Program-made: the position numbers and the translations under genes
Shown: one piece after another, positions 53,050 through 61,206 of the stretch
How positions within the stretch are numbered: position 1 is the first letter of the stretch
How the letters are laid out: every line of letters begins with the position of its first letter
Origin: Pseudomonas sp. MM213
GTDB taxonomy: Bacteria; Pseudomonadota; Gammaproteobacteria; Pseudomonadales; Pseudomonadaceae
Length of the DNA stretch: 64,000 nucleotides
Direction: 5' to 3'
Assembly (NCBI RefSeq): GCF_020423045.1
Contig: NZ_CP081943.1
Coordinates: forward strand, 4,650,001 to 4,714,000
Notes under the pieces: model-generated
Seen by the model: only the letters and a program-made list of their open reading frames with translations
The model's database searches: none
What the model was told of the DNA's origin: nothing

Positions 53050-53691
53050 ATGTCCCTACGTCTTATCCCTGCGATGTGCCTGTCGCTGGTCGCATTCCTC
53101 AATCTGACGCTCGCCCACGCTGACGATGCGGTCGCACCCCGTCCTGCGGAGTGGGCTCAATCGGTCGAGGTGCAGTACAACCTCTTCCAGATGTCTCCAA
53201 CGCTCTACCGCAGTGCATTGCCTGACCGCGGAGCCGTCCCGTTGCTGGAAAAACTCAAGGTCGCCACCGTGATCAACTTCCTGCCCGAGTCGGATTCAAG
53301 CTGGCTGGCCACGCCCGGTATAGACCAGGTGCAGTTGCCCTATCGCACCAACCACGTGGATGACGCGGATGTGCTCAAGGCCCTTCGCACCATTCAGGCC
53401 GCCGAAGCCAAGGGCCCGGTGTTGATGCACTGCAAGCATGGTTCGGACCGGACCGGCCTGATGGCCGCCATGTACCGGGTGGTGGTGCAAGGCTGGAGCA
53501 AGGAAGACGCCCTGAACGAGATGACTCAAGGTGGCTTTGGCGACAGCACCCACTTCAAGGACGGTATTCGTTACATGATGCAGGCGGATACCGAGAAGCT
53601 GAGCACGGCGCTGGCCAATGGGGAATGCAGTACAAGCCCGTTCGCGGCCTGCTCGATGAAGAGCTGGTTCAAGTCGGCCCACGTCGAGTAA
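53050..53691 (+). CDS. tpbA: TpbA-like periplasmic dual-specificity phosphatase
   Basis: A 213-residue protein with a signal peptide (about 1-23) and a dual-specificity phosphatase domain. The P-loop is His127-Cys128-Lys-His-Gly-Ser-Asp-Arg134-Thr-Gly, and the general acid is probably Asp105. Long matches to P. aeruginosa TpbA from memory: FQMSPTLYRSALP, GPVLMHCKHG, YRVVVQGW, GGFGD and ANGECS. TpbA dephosphorylates the diguanylate cyclase TpbB (YfiN) in the periplasm, lowering c-di-GMP and biofilm. No tpbB gene lies nearby. It is not at the PAO1 location of tpbA (PA3885), so the gene has moved. Confidence 0.82.
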   Translation: MSLRLIPAMCLSLVAFLNLTLAHADDAVAPRPAEWAQSVEVQYNLFQMSPTLYRSALPDRGAVPLLEKLKVATVINFLPESDSSWLATPGIDQVQLPYRTNHVDDADVLKALRTIQAAEAKGPVLMHCKHGSDRTGLMAAMYRVVVQGWSKEDALNEMTQGGFGDSTHFKDGIRYMMQADTEKLSTALANGECSTSPFAACSMKSWFKSAHVE

Positions 53692-53735
53692 CAGCACCTC
53701 CCACAGCATTGCGCTGCGGGAGGCCATTGCTGCAC

Positions 53736-54020
53736 TCAGTGTTCGTCAGGCTTTTTCTTCAGCTTCGGGTTCGGGAAAAACTGCACGGCCTGAACCTTGG
53801 CGTCCGGCGCCTTCAGCGCTGACGTGTTGACCCGTGTGCCCAATTCCTTGGGCACGGACAGGCCTTGTTCATTCAACGTGTCGGAATAACCGCAGCCCAC
53901 GCACTCGCGATGCGGGACATCGTCTTCGCTCCACATCATCAATTTGTCCGGCTCGCTGCAGGCCGGGCAGACTGCCCCGGCGATAAAGCGTTTTTTCGTC
54001 TTCACAGGCCCCTCGCTCAT
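53736..54020 (-). CDS. YheV family zinc-ribbon protein
   Basis: A 94-residue protein with a zinc ribbon: Cys18-x2-Cys21 (AVCPACSEPD) and Cys40-x2-Cys43 (RECVGCGYSD). It is the YheV/DUF2387 family, of unknown role. Its ATG overlaps the end of prlC by 4 bases (ATGA), so it is cotranslated with prlC. Confidence 0.88.
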   Translation of the reverse strand: MSEGPVKTKKRFIAGAVCPACSEPDKLMMWSEDDVPHRECVGCGYSDTLNEQGLSVPKELGTRVNTSALKAPDAKVQAVQFFPNPKLKKKPDEH

Positions 54021-56068
54021 GCTGCTGCGTCCTCACTCAGGCCGCTGTGGCGCAAGAGTGCGTCAATCGACGGGGCACGGCCACGGAAGTCGACGAACAG
54101 CACCATCGGCTCCTGCGAACCACCGCGCGCGAGGATCGCTTCGCGGAAGGCGCGACCGGTTTCGGCGTTGAGCACGCCGTCCTCTTCGAACTTCGAGAAG
54201 GCGTCTGCCGAGAGTACTTCAGCCCATTTGTAGCTGTAGTAACCCGCCGCATAACCGCCAGCGAAGATGTGCGCAAAGCTGTTCGGGAAGCGGTTGTAAG
54301 CCGGCGGGCGCATGACCGAGACCTCGTCGCGTATGCCTTCGAGCACTTGCAGCACGCTACGGCCATCGCCGTGGGTGGCGTGCAGTTCGAAGTCAAACAG
54401 CGAGAACTCGAGCTGACGCACCATCATCAGGCCGGACTGGAAGTTCTTCGCGGCGAGCATTTTGCCCAGCAGGTCCTGCGGCAGCGGTTCGCCGGTTTCG
54501 TAATGACCGGAAATCAGCGCCAGGCCTTCCGGCTCCCAGCACCAGTTTTCCATGAACTGGCTTGGCAACTCGACCGCGTCCCACGCCACGCCGTTGATGC
54601 CGGATACGCCGGCGTGTTCGACGCGGGTCAGCAGGTGATGCAGGCCGTGACCGAATTCGTGGAACAGGGTGGTCACTTCGTCGTGGGTCAGCAGCGCCGG
54701 TTTGCCGCTGTCGGCCGGGGTGAAGTTACACACCAGGTTGGCCACCGGGCTTTGCAACACGCCCTCGGCCGTGCGACGACGGTCGCGGGCGCCGTCCATC
54801 CATGCACCGCCGCGCTTGTTGGCGCGGGCGTAGAGGTCAAAGAAGAAGCGGCCGACGTGCTGGCCGTTTTCCTTGATCTCGAACAGGCGAACGTCCGGGT
54901 GCCAGGTGTCGAAGCCTTTCTGTTCGGCGATCTCGATGCCGTACAGACGTTGAACGATGGCGAACAGGCCGCCCAGCACTTTGTCGATCGGGAAGTAAGC
55001 GCGCAGGGCTTCCTGGGCAACGCTGTAACGTTGTTCGCGGAGTTTTTCACCGTAGAAACCGCTGTCCCAGCTTTGCAGGTCCGGGCAGCCTTGTTCGGCG
55101 GCGTAAGCCTTGAGCTGGTCCAGATCCTGAGCGGCGAACGGCTTGCTGCGCTTGGCCAGATCGCGCAGGAAGCTGAGCACCTGATCGCTGGATTCGGCCA
55201 TCTTGGTGGCCAGGCTCAGCTCCGAGAAACTGGCGAAACCCAGCAGTTTTGCCAGCTCCTGACGCAGGTCGAGGATTTCTTCCATCACCGGCCCGTTATC
55301 GTTCTGGCCGGCATTCGGGCCTTGGTCCGACGCACGGGTGCAGTAGGCGGCGTAGACTTCTTCGCGCAGGGCACGGTCCTGGGCGTAGGTCATCACCGCG
55401 TAGTAGCTCGGGAATTCCAGGGTGATCAGGAAGCCTTCCAGATCTTTGGCCTGCGCAGCCGCAGCCATTTGTGCCTTGGCCGAATCGGTCAGGCCGGCGA
55501 GGGCGGCTTCGTCGGTAACGTGCTTGGTCCAGGCTTGAGTCGCGTCGAGCAGTTGGTTGGAGAAGCGGCTGCCCAGTTCGGAGAGCTTGCTTTGTACTTC
55601 GGCGTAACGTTTCTGCTCGGCTTCTGGCAGGTCGATACCCGACAGGCGGAAGTCACGCAGGGAGTGTTCCAGGATAGTTTTCTGCGCGACGTCGAAACCG
55701 GCGGCTTCCGGGCTGTTGGCCAAGGCTTCGAAGGCCTCGAACAGTTCGCGGTTCTGGCCCAGCTCGGTGGAGTAGGCGCTGAGCGCTGGCAGGCAGGACT
55801 CGTAGGCTTCGCGCAATTCGGGGCTGTTGCACACGGCGTTCAGGTGACTGACCGGGCTCCAGGCAGCGCCGAGGCGATCGTTGAGTTCGTCCATCGCCAG
55901 CACCAGGCCGGCCCAGGTTGGTTGTTTGCCCTGGGTTTTGAGGATCTCGATAATCGCGGCGCGGTTGTCAGCCAGGATCTGTTCAATGGCCGGTTGCACG
56001 TGTTCGGCCCGGATCGCCGAGAACGGCGGCAGGTCGTAGGACTGCAAAAGAGGGTTGTTCACGCTCAC
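54017..56068 (-). CDS. prlC: Oligopeptidase A
   Basis: A 683-residue M3 zinc metallopeptidase with the active motif TLFHEFGHGLHHLL (HExxH-type His-Glu-Phe-Gly-His) and the downstream Glu in WDAVELPSQFMENW. It degrades signal peptides and short peptides in the cytoplasm. The start is GTG at 56068, giving MSVNNPLLQSYDLPPF, with AAGG 8 nt upstream; the ATG at 56095 would add nine residues not typical of the family. It is divergent from the gamma-carbonic anhydrase gene. Confidence 0.95.
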   Translation of the reverse strand: MSVNNPLLQSYDLPPFSAIRAEHVQPAIEQILADNRAAIIEILKTQGKQPTWAGLVLAMDELNDRLGAAWSPVSHLNAVCNSPELREAYESCLPALSAYSTELGQNRELFEAFEALANSPEAAGFDVAQKTILEHSLRDFRLSGIDLPEAEQKRYAEVQSKLSELGSRFSNQLLDATQAWTKHVTDEAALAGLTDSAKAQMAAAAQAKDLEGFLITLEFPSYYAVMTYAQDRALREEVYAAYCTRASDQGPNAGQNDNGPVMEEILDLRQELAKLLGFASFSELSLATKMAESSDQVLSFLRDLAKRSKPFAAQDLDQLKAYAAEQGCPDLQSWDSGFYGEKLREQRYSVAQEALRAYFPIDKVLGGLFAIVQRLYGIEIAEQKGFDTWHPDVRLFEIKENGQHVGRFFFDLYARANKRGGAWMDGARDRRRTAEGVLQSPVANLVCNFTPADSGKPALLTHDEVTTLFHEFGHGLHHLLTRVEHAGVSGINGVAWDAVELPSQFMENWCWEPEGLALISGHYETGEPLPQDLLGKMLAAKNFQSGLMMVRQLEFSLFDFELHATHGDGRSVLQVLEGIRDEVSVMRPPAYNRFPNSFAHIFAGGYAAGYYSYKWAEVLSADAFSKFEEDGVLNAETGRAFREAILARGGSQEPMVLFVDFRGRAPSIDALLRHSGLSEDAAA

Positions 56069-56157
56069 GTTTGGCACCTTGGCTGGAAGAAACATGCGGC
56101 CATCTTAATTACAATCGACGCTCACCGCAGCTATCGGCAACAGAGAGAAACCCTATC

Positions 56158-56703
56158 GTGACCCTTCGCAAGTATCAGAACCACACGCCGCTGCTGGGCA
56201 AAGGCGCTTTTGTCGACAGTTCGGCGGTGGTGATCGGCGACGTCGAAATCGGCGATGACAGCTCCGTTTGGCCGCTGACGGTGATCCGCGGCGACATGCA
56301 CCGCATCCGCATCGGTGCGCGCACCAGCGTGCAGGACGGCTGTGTGTTGCACATCACCCACGCCGGGCCGTTCAACCCCGATGGCTTTCCGTTGCTGATC
56401 GGCGACGACGTGACCATCGCGCACAAAGTCATGCTCCATGGGTGCAGCGTGGGTAGCCGGGTGTTGATCGGCATGGGCAGCATCGTCATGGACGGTGCGG
56501 TGGTTGCGGATGATGTGATCATCGGCGCCGGTAGCCTGGTGCCACCGGGCAAACGCCTGGACAGTGGTTTTCTGTATGTGGGGAGTCCGGTGAAACAGGT
56601 CCGCCCGCTGACGGACAAGGAAAAAGCCTTTTTCACCTACAGCGCGGCGAATTACGTGAAGCTCAAGGACCTGCATCTGGCCGAAGGCTACGATCAGCTC
56701 TGA
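56158..56703 (+). CDS. Gamma-class carbonic anhydrase family protein (YrdA type)
   Basis: A 181-residue left-handed beta-helix protein of hexapeptide repeats. Zinc ligand histidines are in RGDMHRIRIG/VLHITHAG and TIAHKVMLHGC. The family includes active gamma-carbonic anhydrases and inactive homologues such as YrdA, so activity is not certain. Start GTG 56158 with an AGAGAG element; the upstream extension lies in the prlC leader. The next gene, a HAD hydrolase, follows 26 bases downstream. Confidence 0.88.
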   Translation: MTLRKYQNHTPLLGKGAFVDSSAVVIGDVEIGDDSSVWPLTVIRGDMHRIRIGARTSVQDGCVLHITHAGPFNPDGFPLLIGDDVTIAHKVMLHGCSVGSRVLIGMGSIVMDGAVVADDVIIGAGSLVPPGKRLDSGFLYVGSPVKQVRPLTDKEKAFFTYSAANYVKLKDLHLAEGYDQL

Positions 56704-56729
56704 CCCCGCGCCCTTATTCAGGATTCAAC

Positions 56730-57380
56730 ATGCATTACCAAACCGTTTTGTTCGACCTCGATGGCACCCTGACCGACCCGCGCGAGGGCATCACCCGTTC
56801 GATCCAGTTCGCCCTGAGCAAACTCGGCATCGAAGAACCCGACCTGACCAAGCTTGAACACTTCATCGGCCCGCCGTTGTTGCAGGCGTTCATGCAGTTC
56901 TACGACTTCGACGAGCCCAAGGCGTGGGAGGCGGTGAATTTCTATCGCGAGCGCTTCAAGGTCACCGGTCTGTATGAAAACCGCGTGTTCGATGGCGTCA
57001 CGCCGCTGCTCGAAACCCTCGGCGGGCAAGGGCGTCAGCTGTACATCGCGACCTCCAAGCCGTGGATCTTCGCCCGGGAAATCGCCCGGCACTTCGACTT
57101 CGCCAAACACTTCAAGGTGATTTACGGCAGCGAGCTGGATGGCACGCGGACCAACAAAGTCGAGTTGATCGCCCACCTGATGGCGGAAGAAGGCCTGGAC
57201 CCGGCCAACACCTTGATGATCGGCGACCGCAAACACGACCTGATCGGCGCGCGCAGCAATGGGCTGGATGCGGCAGCGGTGGGTTACGGGTTTGGCAGCC
57301 GTGAGGAACTCAGCGCGGAAGCGCCGACCTATCATTTTGAAACGCTGGATGAGATGCATCAGGCGTTTTTGCAGCGCTAG
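56730..57380 (+). CDS. HAD-IA family hydrolase (phosphoglycolate phosphatase-like)
   Basis: A 216-residue HAD enzyme with motif I FDLDGTLTD (Asp9, Asp11), a helical cap (about 17-85), motif II YIATSKP, and motif IV LMIGDRKHDLIGA. Resembles Gph and YjjG-like phosphatases; the substrate cannot be fixed. Same strand as the gamma-carbonic anhydrase gene. A REPIN begins 11 bases after the stop. Confidence 0.88.
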   Translation: MHYQTVLFDLDGTLTDPREGITRSIQFALSKLGIEEPDLTKLEHFIGPPLLQAFMQFYDFDEPKAWEAVNFYRERFKVTGLYENRVFDGVTPLLETLGGQGRQLYIATSKPWIFAREIARHFDFAKHFKVIYGSELDGTRTNKVELIAHLMAEEGLDPANTLMIGDRKHDLIGARSNGLDAAAVGYGFGSREELSAEAPTYHFETLDEMHQAFLQR

Positions 57381-57390
57381 CGAAATTGCA

Positions 57391-57455
57391 TTCGCGGGCA
57401 AGCCTCGCTCCTACGGGACATACATCGATCCGTAGGAGCGAGGCTTGCCCGCGAA
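57391..57455. repeat. REPIN left of the RAYT gene
   Basis: The 25-base arms (57391-57415 and 57431-57455; core TTCGCGGGCAAGCCTCGCTC) are perfect complements with a 15-base loop. Confidence 0.95.
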
Positions 57456-57553
57456 GGCGCCACCCGATACACATCCTGATCAACTGTTCCCACTCAAAAT
57501 CCTGCTTGTCGTTCTAGCCTGAAGAGGCAGGCCACGATCAAGGAGGATCATCA

Positions 57554-58012
57554 TTGCCGGAGTTAAAACACGCTCACCGATTGCGCACAGGACGATATTC
57601 GGAGTCCGGGCAGATTTACCTACTGACAGCGGTGCTTTTGAATCGAGAACCGTTGTTCCGCGACTTCTACAATGGGCGTTTGGTGGTTGATGCTTTTCGA
57701 ACGGCGGAGCGAGAAGAGTTTGCGACGTCGCTAGCTTGGGTCGTCATGCCTGATCATTTCCATTGGTTGATCGAGCTACAAAATACTCAGCTACCCAAGT
57801 TGATGGCTCGGACCAAATCACGCATTGCAGTGACGCTTAATCGTTCAGTTGGCCGCCAAGGTCCGGTTTGGCAGCACGGCTATCATGATCGCGCCATTCG
57901 AAAGGAAGAGGACTTGCAGGCGGTTGCTCGCTACATCGTCGCTAACCCGTTGCGTGCGGGTTTGGTTGAGAAGGTAGGGAATTATCCACTGTGGGATGCA
58001 ATCTGGTTGTGA
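57554..58012 (+). CDS. REP-associated tyrosine transposase (RAYT, Y1-Tnp domain)
   Basis: A 152-residue protein of the TnpA(REP)/IS200-like family. The metal-binding pair is His68-Phe-His70 in MPDHFHWLIEL; the catalytic tyrosine is probably Tyr127 in ARYIVANPLRAGLV, with a PVWQHGYHDRAIR motif in between. RAYTs nick and join REP hairpins and are thought to spread REPINs. It begins with TTG at 57554, placed 7 nt after AGGAGG. It lies between two REPINs of one subtype (57391-57455, 58026-58090), the classic arrangement. Codon use and base content look lower in GC than neighbours. It looks intact. Confidence 0.93.
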   Translation: MPELKHAHRLRTGRYSESGQIYLLTAVLLNREPLFRDFYNGRLVVDAFRTAEREEFATSLAWVVMPDHFHWLIELQNTQLPKLMARTKSRIAVTLNRSVGRQGPVWQHGYHDRAIRKEEDLQAVARYIVANPLRAGLVEKVGNYPLWDAIWL

Positions 58013-58025
58013 CCTTAAGGGCGCC

Positions 58026-58090
58026 TTCGCGGGCAAGCCTCGCTCCTACGGATGTTCATCAGTCCTGTAGGAGCGAGGCTTGCCCGCGAA
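58026..58090. repeat. REPIN right of the RAYT gene
   Basis: The arms TTCGCGGGCAAGCCTCGCTC (from 58026) and its complement (to 58090) carry the same core as the left flanking copy. Confidence 0.95.
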
Positions 58091-58099
58091 GAGGCCTAT

Positions 58100-59191
58100 T
58101 CAGTCACCGGAAATTTTCGATTCCGCCAACGCCTTCAATGCCGCCTTGCGCTCAGTAACCTCCAAAGCACCAAGCTTCTCCACCGCCGCATAAAACTTCA
58201 CCCAATCCCCACCCGCTTGCCGGAACAACGCCGCAAACGCCGGCACCCACTGGTCGTACAAACCAAACGGCAACAACCGCGCATTGTTCATCGGCGCGTT
58301 GATCCACGCGTCATAGCGTTTATCTCCAGCCCATTGGCTGTCGCGTATCTGCCGGTATTCGGCTCGTAGGCGCTCGAACTCAGCGGCTTTGCGTTGGCGC
58401 ATCTGTTCGGCGGGTAGCGGCTGGACATACAGCTGTTCAAGTCGCGAGCGCGTATCCAGAACCAGCTGAATGAACTGATCCCGTCGCTGCGCCTGGGCGC
58501 CGTTGTCCGGCGCCAACCCGCGATGGGCACGCCACTGCCGAGTGCCTTCCTGTTCAACGAACGTGGCGAAAGACTCGTTGAACTCCGTGTCGTCCTTCAC
58601 ATAAAAGCGCTGATGGGCCAGTTCATGGAAGATCAGCGTTGCCAACCGTTCATCGCCCCAACCCATCATCGAACTGATAATCGGATCGTTGAACCAGCCG
58701 AGCGTCGAATAGGCCTCGACGCCGCCGATCGACACGTCCATACCTTGCAGTCGCAGCAACGCCGCCTCACCACGGGCCGCGCTCTGGTTGTAATAGCCGC
58801 GGTAAGCGACGCAACCGGCGACGGGAAAGCAGTGGTTTTGCGGCGTCAGGGAAAATTCCGGCGTGGCGAACACGTTCCAGACTACGAACGGTCGGCCAAT
58901 GTCGGCGTACAAACGGTAGCTCTGGTTATCCGGCAGATGCAGCTGCTGGCTGGCAAACGCCCGGGCCTTTTGCGACTGGGCCAGATGCGCACGCAGCTTT
59001 TGATCGCGGGTGGGGTCGGCAATCACGTCAGAAACCGGCTCCCGAGCCCGCAGCAATTGCAGCTGGCCGCTGGCCAATTGGCCGTAATAGCTGACGCTGG
59101 CGCAACCGTTGAGCAACAAAAACAACACACCCGGAAACAAAACACGCAAAACGCGATCAAGTAACCCAAGGCTTGGAAGCGGCCTGATCAA
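58100..59191 (-). CDS. Putative aminopeptidase lipoprotein (PF10023 type)
   Basis: A 363-residue protein with a lipoprotein signal ending LLLNGC. It has the zinc peptidase motif IFHELAHQRFYV with NESFATFVEQEG downstream, giving His-Glu-x2-His plus a Glu, as in the family annotated as putative aminopeptidase. The predicted location is a membrane, facing the periplasm. The start used is TTG at 59191 with AGGGATG upstream; an internal start before the lipobox is possible. The gene is followed by the RAYT-flanking REPIN. Peptidase activity is not shown for this family. Confidence 0.78.
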   Translation of the reverse strand: MIRPLPSLGLLDRVLRVLFPGVLFLLLNGCASVSYYGQLASGQLQLLRAREPVSDVIADPTRDQKLRAHLAQSQKARAFASQQLHLPDNQSYRLYADIGRPFVVWNVFATPEFSLTPQNHCFPVAGCVAYRGYYNQSAARGEAALLRLQGMDVSIGGVEAYSTLGWFNDPIISSMMGWGDERLATLIFHELAHQRFYVKDDTEFNESFATFVEQEGTRQWRAHRGLAPDNGAQAQRRDQFIQLVLDTRSRLEQLYVQPLPAEQMRQRKAAEFERLRAEYRQIRDSQWAGDKRYDAWINAPMNNARLLPFGLYDQWVPAFAALFRQAGGDWVKFYAAVEKLGALEVTERKAALKALAESKISGD

Positions 59192-59251
59192 AATAAAATC
59201 ATCCCTGGAGAGTCTTCCCGCAAGACTATCCCGCCTGACTGGAGCTCCGCT

Positions 59252-59674
59252 ATGCGCAAGATGATGCTGACGGGAGGCCTGTTGTTGCTGACAGGCTGTG
59301 CAGGATTCGGATTACCCCACCATGATCCGTCTCAAGCGTGGATCGATCTCGATACACCGCAGGAAGACACCGCACTGCAAGCGCTGGAAGTCGATGACAA
59401 GGCCTCCACCGACAAGCGCTACTTCGAGGTCCAGCCCGGCAGTCATGAATTGACGGTGCGATATCTGTTCCCGGTCGATCCGAGCAACATCGGGCCGGAC
59501 GCCGAGCCGCTATGGCGCGATTGCCAACTGAATGTGAAATTCAACAATTTCAACGCGGGTGAGAAATATCAGCTGCAAGCAGGGAATATCGGTTTTCGGC
59601 CGTGGGCCAAGCTCTATGACCAACAACGAAAAGTGATAGGCCAAGGCACTCCGGCAGGCTGTCAACGGACCTGA
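59252..59674 (+). CDS. Small lipoprotein, PA0062-like
   Basis: A 140-residue lipoprotein (signal ending LLTGC). The mature part has AWIDLDTP, YFEVQPGSHELTVRY, WRDCQLNVKFNNFNAGEKYQL and a second Cys near the end that could pair with Cys in WRDC. It is a paralogue of the next gene: AWxxxxTP, PGSHEL, NFNAGxxYxL-type motifs align. Function unknown. Confidence 0.75.
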   Translation: MRKMMLTGGLLLLTGCAGFGLPHHDPSQAWIDLDTPQEDTALQALEVDDKASTDKRYFEVQPGSHELTVRYLFPVDPSNIGPDAEPLWRDCQLNVKFNNFNAGEKYQLQAGNIGFRPWAKLYDQQRKVIGQGTPAGCQRT

Positions 59675-59714
59675 TCGGCGTTATGCTGAATGTCCAATCC
59701 TCGGGACATTCATC

Positions 59715-60137
59715 ATGCGCAGGTTATTGCTATTGCTCGCGGCAAGCGCCTTTGCCGGTTGCCAGAGCCCGTTACCGGCGGTCGATCCTCAGATGGCCTG
59801 GGTCGAGTTTTCTACGCCATTCCCGAACGATAAGTTGCTGATGGCGGAACGACTGGACAAGCAGCGACTGCGCGACGGGCGTTTCTTCCAGGTGACGCCC
59901 GGCAGTCATGAGCTGGTCGTTCGATTCGACTTTGAAGTGCCCGGTGGCGGGGGCTTTGGTGTGATGAGCGGTCCCACGGAACGGTTGTGCTACCTGACCA
60001 TCAACTACGATCATTTCGAAGCAGGCCAGCGTTATGTGCTGGAAGGCCGTTCGATAGCGTTCACTCCCGGCGCTCGTTTGTACAACGCCAAGCGGGAAAT
60101 CGTCGCTGAAGACCGAGCGTCCTATTGCCTCATGTGA
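59715..60137 (+). CDS. Small lipoprotein, paralogue of the preceding gene
   Basis: A 140-residue lipoprotein (signal ending FAGC). Shares with its neighbour AWVEFSTP, FFQVTPGSHELVVRFDF, YLTINYDHFEAGQRYVLEGRSIAF and a terminal Cys, so the two arose by duplication. Equal length and the same strand, 41 bases apart. Function unknown. It is convergent with the DUF1161 gene, 6 bases away. Confidence 0.75.
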   Translation: MRRLLLLLAASAFAGCQSPLPAVDPQMAWVEFSTPFPNDKLLMAERLDKQRLRDGRFFQVTPGSHELVVRFDFEVPGGGGFGVMSGPTERLCYLTINYDHFEAGQRYVLEGRSIAFTPGARLYNAKREIVAEDRASYCLM

Positions 60138-60143
60138 GGCGGA

Positions 60144-60383
60144 TCAACTGTCGTTCTTCTGGTAAATGATGGCTTTGGTGTCGTTGTCGCAAGTGCCGAC
60201 GACCATCGCGGCGTCATGCTGGGCGGCCTCTTCCTTCGACACGATTTCCAGCGTGTAGGAGGGCACGGCATTCGCCTGAATCTTCAGTTCGATCTCGTTC
60301 TTGAGTTCTTCGCAATCCTTGGGCGCAGCGAGTGCCGAAGTGGCCAGTGCACTGCAGATAATCGCCAGGGCAAAACGTTTCAT
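60144..60383 (-). CDS. DUF1161 family periplasmic protein
   Basis: A 79-residue protein with a signal peptide (cleaved after ALA before APKDC), two cysteines (DCEELK and GTCDND) likely disulfide bonded, and the DUF1161 pattern IELKIQANAVPSYTLEIV. Start ATG 60383, although the frame is open to 60437. A second member lies at 62278-62499 on the same strand. Function unknown. Confidence 0.82.
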   Translation of the reverse strand: MKRFALAIICSALATSALAAPKDCEELKNEIELKIQANAVPSYTLEIVSKEEAAQHDAAMVVGTCDNDTKAIIYQKNDS

Positions 60384-60479
60384 GATTGAAGCTCCTTTGA
60401 GGCAGCACGCAGGTTGATGCGTTTTTACTGCTGTCATTTATTCGACCACAGGGACGCCAGCCGGGTTTTGTTTCAGCGC

Positions 60480-60518
60480 AAAAAAAATCGCAGCCTGTCG
60501 AAGGCTGCGATTTTTTTT
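60480..60518. terminator. Bidirectional terminator between osmC and the DUF1161 gene
   Basis: A-run, ATCGCAGCC stem, 7-base loop, GGCTGCGAT and T-run: a strong intrinsic terminator reading on both strands. It ends the minus-strand osmC transcript. Confidence 0.9.
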
Positions 60519-60534
60519 GCCCGATAAGACGGGT

Positions 60535-60963
60535 CTAGAGCAGCGTCGCATCCAGGCTGATTTTCGCATTCAGCACTTTGGACACCGGGCAGCCTTCTTT
60601 GGCTTTATTGCTCAGTTCCTCGAACTGCGCCTGGGTCGCCCCAGGGATTTTCGCCTTCAGGATCAACTTCACCGCAGTGATCGCAAACCCTCCGTCGACC
60701 TGGTCCAGCGTGACCTCGGCATTCGTATCGATGCTGTCAGCCTTGAGACCGGCGTCGCCGAGAATCATCGAAAAAGCCATGGAGAAACAACCGGCGTGGG
60801 CCGCGCCGATCAGCTCTTCCGGATTAGTGCCTTTACCGCCTTCGAAACGTGCCTTGAAGCCGTAGGGCGCTTCTCTGAGAACACCGGTTTCGGTGGAAAT
60901 CGAGCCGATGCCGGTTTTCAGGTCACCTTCCCAATGCGCCGATGCTTTCTTGGTAATAGCCAT
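60535..60963 (-). CDS. osmC: OsmC peroxiredoxin-like protein
   Basis: A 142-residue osmotically inducible peroxidase. Matches E. coli OsmC over its length: HWEGDLKTGIGSISTE, GVLREAPYGF, FEGGKGTNPEELIGAAHAGCFSMAFS and GCPVSKVLNA. The two conserved redox cysteines are in HAGCFSM and EGCPVSK. It reduces organic hydroperoxides. GAGGAGG lies 6-8 nt before the ATG at 60963. Single gene with a strong terminator. Confidence 0.93.
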   Translation of the reverse strand: MAITKKASAHWEGDLKTGIGSISTETGVLREAPYGFKARFEGGKGTNPEELIGAAHAGCFSMAFSMILGDAGLKADSIDTNAEVTLDQVDGGFAITAVKLILKAKIPGATQAQFEELSNKAKEGCPVSKVLNAKISLDATLL

Positions 60964-61152
60964 GTCTGCCTCCTCAAGATCCGGCGCGAAGCGTCGCGCC
61001 TTCGTGGTTTTCGGTTGCCAGGGTTCTGAGGATAGACGGCGGTGCAAAGTTCACCTGAATTCATTAGTCCTACCGTTTTCGTAGGTTTTTTTGTCTCGGC
61101 TATTGAAACTCGGGTATATGCCCTCATTGCATGAAGCACGCTTATGGATTCG

Positions 61153-61206
61153 GCAGGTTTTCGTTTGCAAGAAAAAACCTGCGACCTCAACTGGAGAAGC
61201 AGGTTT
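61153..61206 (+). promoter_or_regulatory. Leader with mutually exclusive hairpins before the LLM gene
   Basis: GCAGGTTT (61153-61160), AAACCTGC (61175-61182) and GCAGGTTT again (61199-61206, directly before the ATG). The middle element can pair perfectly with either copy. The second pairing puts GGAG of the ribosome site into the loop. This could be an attenuator or translation switch, or simple repeats. Confidence 0.4.

Noticed and set aside
53698..53723. Hairpin between tpbA and yheV as an intrinsic terminator
   Set aside because: An 11-bp stem with one mismatch is present, but there is no T-run on either strand.
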